A stretch of DNA of 64,000 nt, from assembly GCA_903813345.2 (NCBI GenBank), contig CAIIXF020000012.1:25868184-25932183 (forward strand), in the 5' to 3' direction. This stretch comes from Owenia fusiformis. Lineage: Eukaryota; Annelida; Polychaeta; Sabellida; Oweniidae. A model generated the notes under the pieces. That model ran no database searches and had not been told where the DNA came from. It worked only from the letters and a program-made list of their open reading frames with translations. Made by a program: the position numbers and the translations under genes. Positions 58,965-64,000 of the stretch are shown piece after piece (the first letter of the stretch is position 1; each line of letters begins with the position of its first letter).

Positions 58965-59545
58965 CGTAAAACGCATATTATACATATAGTTTACAATTAG
59001 ATGTTGATTTATTTTTAGTTTAACGATAGTTTCATGTTTTAAACCATTGCATATATTTTGAACACACATGTTACATGTATATGTATTAAGTACTCTATGT
59101 TATTGTTAATCAGGCCTTCTTTATTAGACAGTCCTTCAATATTTGAGGCTATATTTATAACGTTGAACGCATATTGTAGTTTATAATATTAGATGTTGAT
59201 TTATTTTTTGTTTAACGATCGATAATTTCATGTTTTAAACCATTGTATATATTTTGAACACAGATATTACATGTATATGTACAGGTACTAAGTACTCTAT
59301 GTTATTGTCAATCAGGCTTTCTTTAGACAGTCCTTCAATATTGGAGGCTATATTTATTACGTTGAACGCATATTGTAGTTTATAATATTAGATGTTGATT
59401 TATTTTTTGTTTAACGATAATTTCATGTTTTAAACCATTGTATATATTTTGAACACACATGTTACATGTATATGTACTAAGTACTCTATGGTATTGTTAA
59501 TCAGGAATTCTTTAGACAGTCCTTCAATATTGGAGGCTATATATT
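58965..59545. repeat. tandem repeat, unit about 200 bp, three copies
   Basis: Copies share TTAGATGTTGATTTATTTTT, GTTTCATGTTTTAAACCATTG-type segments and ACATGTTACATGTATATGTA, ending with TCAGGCCTTCTTTA and CAGTCCTTCAATATTGGAGG. Confidence 0.92.
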
Positions 59546-59694
59546 AAATATTATATGATATATCAAAAAGTTTTATGTTATATGATACCTGTATGTGCGA
59601 ATAAATCATGTATGACAATCCCTTAGAATGGAGAAACTTAGACTCAAATGTGTGTGATATAATAAATAATTGAATAAGTACACTGTGATGTAAT

Positions 59695-59850
59695 ATGAGG
59701 TTATATAATGGTTCATTCTGTATATCGTGTTTATACTCGAGTGAGTATATAATATATTCACAAGTGAGCGTAGCGAACGAGTGAATATATTATATTCTCA
59801 CGAGAGTATAAAATGCACGATATACAGAATGAACCATTATATGATCTTAT
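59695..59850. repeat. hairpin of about 60-bp arms
   Basis: TATAATGGTTCATTCTGTAT with ATCGTG is inverted at 59817-59842; the inner part pairs AGTATATAATATATTCAC with GTGAATATATTATATTCTC. The centre AAGTGAGCGTAGCGAACGAG is a short palindrome. Confidence 0.85.
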
Positions 59851-60230
59851 TATGCCACTCTAAGTTCAATTTCAGTTGATTCAAACACAATCATAACAAT
59901 TATAAAAACCATAAAAATATCCCATAGCCAACTCTCGATCCATTTATGACGTCACTTGATTCTAGCAAACCATGTGGGAACCATTTATGACGTCACTTGA
60001 TTCTAGGAATTCATGTGTAACAAAACATACACCTCGTTCTTCGGTCAATATTCATTAGTTCCCAGAATGCACTTCTACAGTGATATACGCTGGAGTGTAT
60101 ACGGAGGAGTTGTATACGATGACGATATACCACTCTCCACTGTATATCGTTGTTATAGACCCATGTTATACAACTGTAATCGGACTTAGAGTGGTATAAC
60201 ATGATTTATTCCATGTTACTACTGTTTTCC
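59851..60230. mobile_element. MITE-like segment with inverted ends
   Basis: TATGCCACTCTAAGTTC (59854) and GGACTTAGAGTGGTATA (60182) form inverted ends. The interior has a duplicated CATTTATGACGTCACTTGAT (59941, 59982) and GTATACGATGACGATATAC palindromes. Confidence 0.7.
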
Positions 60231-61070
60231 CAGGGAAATATGAAGAAATAAGAATCGTTTTGAATCGTATTACATGAAAAAATCGTATTGTCTCCGGGAA
60301 AAATCGCATTGGAGCGTATTACACGAAATTCGAAAAAATCGTATTGTCCCCGGGAAAAATCGTATTGGAGTGTATTAAACTATTTTGGTTTCCCTAATTG
60401 ATAAGATGAATATGGGTTTTATTCCTCGGAAAATATTATATTGACCTTGGGCAATATGATATTAACCGAGGGAGCGCAAATATGTGCATTTATTAATATA
60501 ATGTTTGCATTATCCAAATGTAACATTTAAGAGGGATGTATTATGGAATTGATAGGTTATTTCTGGTCGGGATTAAATATGGGTTTTATTCCGAGTGACA
60601 ATATGATATTGACTTGGGGAATATATCATATACCGCAGGTGAATATGACGTATACCGCAGGTTAAAACGTGATACAGAAAGCCTTGATTTGATTGGTTGC
60701 GAGAATCGACTCTAAATGTAAAACTACGCTGGATTTCCAATATAGCCTAGTTAGTGCGTCGAGTACTAATATATGAATCCTTGATTGGTTGAGTAAGTTT
60801 ATTACGCGAGATTGGTGACTGATACTTCTGCTAAGTTAATATAATGTATTCGATACACAGTACTGTTGATTCAGTAATCATTATAATAATTTGTAACCGT
60901 TTTCACTTGTTCGTTCAATCGATGCAATTGACAATTGCGTACTTCCGTACCACGTTCTCATTGGTTGGTGTGTATTCCATATACCGCAGGTGAATCTGTC
61001 ATACACCGCAAGTAAATATGCCATATTCGTTGCGGAATATGACATAATTTTGTATCGTGTTTACCGCGTA
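60230..61070. repeat. cluster of ATACCGCAGG and CCGGGAAAAATCG repeats
   Basis: Direct repeats: CGTATTGTCYCCGGGAAAAA with ATCG and GGAG(C/T)GTATTA twice at 60285-60380; ATATGGGTTTTATTCC twice (60411, 60577). ATACCGCAGGT or a close variant occurs at 60630, 60652, 60977 and 61002. ATATGACATA/ATATGCCATA palindromic variants are interspersed. No gene. Confidence 0.7.
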
Positions 61071-61079
61071 ACAATAGCT

Positions 61080-62390
61080 ACTTCCGATTTTATCTATTGG
61101 AGCTGATCGTTACATCATAATAAATCAATTACTCATTGTGCAATACTATTCTGCTATTTTTTAGAATATATTTATTTTATCTCTAGCATCAGCTACTGAG
61201 AATTTGAAGATCGTGGCTGATCCCTATAAAAAGTTCCATTGAAGAAACTGTGGGGGTCTTTGGTATAAATGCGTGGGTCAGACAACTATATTAGCACCCC
61301 TCTCTGTTAATGGCCTCCAGGACTGTCAATAGATGGCATAGAATTCAGTAGGTTTAATAGCATACTTTGACATGTAAAAATTGGTCTAAAGATCTCCAAA
61401 GACAAATTTTATTGAAAATGTCCAAAACCTAATGATTTTGAATCTTAAAACATAATTGTAAATAATAATGAAGGAAAATTTGATATTTATTTGAAAAATG
61501 TAGTGAATTTGAAGTTTTAAAACAGGAATATTTACACACAAACCAATGGGCCAGTTGTGAACAACAACCTAGTAGTTAACTGCCATCTATATGAGTCCTG
61601 GCTCCCATTAAAGTCTGTTTAGATTTCAGCAAGTTTAAAGCAAAACAGGTTCAAAACCCTTCGATCTGCAGCTTGCATCTTCAACTAACCCCGGGCAACT
61701 AACAACCTGTAATCTATTTGCTGACAAATGAGATTGTAAAAAACTCATTTTTAAACCATGTGGCCTCAATCGTGTTTCACAAAAAGAAACTAAGTAACAG
61801 CAACGCAAAGGCATAGCATATCCAAGAGGACATCCAAACCATGACACAAATAGAAATGACCTCCACCTTTGAATACTTGTATGAGGCAGCAGCTTATTAC
61901 GATTATTTATCATTGTAAATGATCAATATTTTTTAGAAAAGAAGTAAATGCTAAAAGCCTACTTCAGTAACATTAACACTAGTACAGCTTGCCCTTTAGT
62001 AATCAATGAGAAATTCCCCAAATTAGTCTGGTAACCAATCAAATGTTGATCGAGAAAACATGTGCATCATTTATATATTAAAGTATTCATAATATTTTAC
62101 TTGCTGTTTTGATCGTCATAATAGCAAGGTTTCCTGTGACAGCTATTGACACTGAAATCATATTCTTTTTTTGCTGACACACATGTGCTTGTTGATAATA
62201 TATACATTGTTATATTCGAGGCAAGTAATATATAGGAATGTGTAAATTTACAGTTAAAATGATTATAAAATGTATGCATTGACGGTTGGAATGTTGTATA
62301 TAGTGTGCGAATAACAGATATACATAGACATATGCAGTTCAGTTGAAGCGTTTTGCTATACATGCATTAAACATTGTAAACATAAATGTT
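61080..62390. other. no gene seen
   Basis: AT-rich stretch without coding frames or repeats that I can support. The minus-strand frames at 61635 and 62097 show no family signature. Confidence 0.4.
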
Positions 62391-62512
62391 TATTAATTAA
62401 TGCAAATAATTTCGTGACTAGGCAACCATTCCATGCTTTAGAAATAAAACAGATAAAACGTCATTGTGAGTGGAATGAATGGTGTTTGTCATAAATAGAC
62501 TGTAGATGATTA

Positions 62513-63380
62513 CAGGTTGGTCCAAAAAATGAACCCTTGCAATAAGCTATATCCCAGCTGCATAATGGGCTGATATTCTCACATGTTCTAGGTTAAGGTC
62601 TAAAATTTGCATGGGTACCATGAAGGTCATTTAGTCTCAAGTCTTGCAGAAGTTACATGGCATCAACAGACATGCCTGATTATGGATGCTGTGCTCAATC
62701 AATGCTCCAGGGTTCTGGATAACTGCTGCAACGCGAATATTGAAGGTGCTCACTGCTCGTTCTAGCATATCTAGGGGTGTTTTGTAATTTTAAAACATTT
62801 TTCTTTATTTTAAGAGAAACAATTGTACAACCCCAATACGATCCACATGGAATCCACTTGGACATGTGTGACAATCAACATTGATTCCACATGGAATCAT
62901 CCACACTATGCCCACGTGAATTTGATCCACATGGAACCACATTATTGTCACACATTGCAGCATGGATATTTCGAAAGGATTCCACGCGAATAAAATTTGA
63001 AAAACGTTCCCAATTCCACGTAAATCATTGTGCCGAAAATCCATGTTGATTTCACATGGAAATCTTGTCTGAGGATTCCTGATGGATTCTCGTGGCATAG
63101 GTTCCTTGTGGATGTGGATTGGCTGTGTATCTAATGTTTTTTTTAGCAGTAAAGAACTTCTACAATTGCATTGCGGTAGTTATCCAGAACCGTGGAGCAT
63201 GGATTGAGCACATCACCTATTTTTCAGGCACGTCTGTAGATTTGTAGTCTGTAGAATTAAGACTGAGTGACCTTTATAGTACCCACTTAAAAAGACCATC
63301 CTCTAAAACATGTGAGAATATCAGCCCGTTAATGCAAGTAATAACTGAGATATAGCTTGTTTCAAGGGCATTTTATTTGG
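62513..63380. mobile_element. TA-inserted DNA element with long inverted ends
   Basis: CAGGTTGGTCCAAAAAATGA with AAGCTATATC at the left is matched by GATATAGCTTGTTTCAAGGG at the right; TA precedes the left end. Inner arms share GAATATCAGCC/GGCTGATATTC and ATTGAGCACA. The centre (62825-63115) is packed with ATTCCACATGGAATC-like palindromes. No transposase was found. Confidence 0.75.
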
Positions 63381-63774
63381 AAATAAGTCACCCAAAACAT
63401 GTAAACAAGGTCATAAAAACACATGAATGTGAAGGATTGAAGTAGCAAATGTTTTATCCGGTCGAGTTTTTCTATCAGTGTATAATGTCTTATCGGTATA
63501 ATCAAAGCATTATTTCAATGATAAACAATTCAAATAAAAATAGAAGAATTATCAAACTGTACTCGTAAAAGTATAAATAACAGCAAAGACTCAATACGTT
63601 CTTAAAATAGTAAGTGTAGAGTATAAATAACTGCTTTACAAGGACAACATCCATTCTTCAGAAAATATAAGACATATAGAACTACTAGGTATAGTATGTA
63701 ACGAAAATACGGAACGAGAACAAGTTATATGAGAATATACATATCCCCACTCACAAGCAGAGAGCATCATAACC

Positions 63775-63801
63775 ATGATTTCGAAACGTGAAAAATTTAG
63801 G
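63775..63801 (+). CDS. first coding exon of a further LRR-family gene, copy C
   Basis: Encodes MISKREKFR, then GTATGTATCAC, phase 0. The donor context and the following AAAAGTGTTTATTGATTG match copy B. Any downstream exons lie beyond the window, so the gene is partial here. Confidence 0.5.
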
Positions 63802-64000
63802 GTATGTATCACTTTTTACAAAAGTGTTTATTGATTGTGTGATTTACACACCCAGTTGGTTTTCAATATGCATATGCGTGATGCAGTCCACAAGATTGTA
63901 TTCAAAATCAGCCTGATTGTAATAATTTTGGCTGTTAAATTTTGAACATCCCAACTAAACAGTTTTCGGAAGCTACAAGATTATGAATCACTGGACGAGA

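Larger units (their letters stand above)
62395..63801 (+). promoter_or_regulatory. LRR-family promoter and first-exon block, copy C (split by a transposon)
   Basis: It keeps GTGAGTGGAATGAATGGTGT at 62466, then is interrupted by a DNA element (62513-63380). It continues with GAGTTTTTCTATCAGTG, two TATA-like boxes (GTATAAATAACAGCAAAGAC near 63571, GTATAAATAACTG near 63620) and GAGAATATACATATCC before the start codon. Confidence 0.6.

Overview
This is a eukaryotic, AT-rich genomic window with large introns, few genes and very dense transposable elements. The gene families point to an aquatic invertebrate animal: an NFD4/nodulin-like MFS transporter, a secreted discoidin-domain protein, a membrane PC-esterase-like protein and a leucine-rich-repeat (LRR) receptor. 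I cannot name the phylum. An invertebrate deuterostome is my guess from family content alone. There are no bacterial operons, CRISPR arrays or rRNA genes.

Layout. 1-7 kb holds no recognisable protein gene. It has a 20-bp minisatellite, a degenerate ~110-bp array and two related exon-like blocks. 7.0-10.7 kb is a hAT-like element with a nested foldback. 11.3-17.8 kb is a 6.5-kb inverted-repeat element with ~1.1-kb arms and two mariner relics nested inside. 17.9-18.6 kb is a 112-bp satellite. 20.5-24.9 kb is a split plus-strand gene for a type II membrane protein with a GDS esterase block; exons 2-4 chain in phase, while exon 1 carries a frameshift and a stop. 25.6-27.2 kb is a G/C-run-rich tandem repeat. 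28.0-29.5 kb is an intact single-exon MFS transporter.

30.7-40.3 kb is a minus-strand gene that I assembled from four exons. It encodes a 182-residue secreted protein made of one F5/8 type C domain; all splice phases agree and the introns are packed with transposons, including an 803-bp hAT with a perfect 8-bp target duplication. 41-51 kb is mostly MITEs, foldbacks, a tRNA-like SINE core, a mariner relic and a LINE fragment.

45.6-63.8 kb carries three plus-strand copies (and one partial) of a promoter plus short first-exon block, each ending in an AGG|GT donor. The second copy joins in phase to an LRR receptor gene at 54.1-56.2 kb: signal peptide, nine LRRs, QES-repeat stalk, TM segment and cytoplasmic tail. 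The gene is interrupted by a ~0.7-kb palindromic insertion. Upstream of its signal-peptide exon lie four degenerate tandem copies of that exon start. 56.5-61 kb is a chain of tandem duplications and hairpins. The perfect CRE palindrome TGACGTCA occurs 12 times, largely within mobile or palindromic repeats.

The genes do not form an obvious pathway. The LRR blocks look like part of a tandemly duplicated receptor family, and the discoidin and esterase genes belong to families with secreted or Golgi/cell-surface roles.
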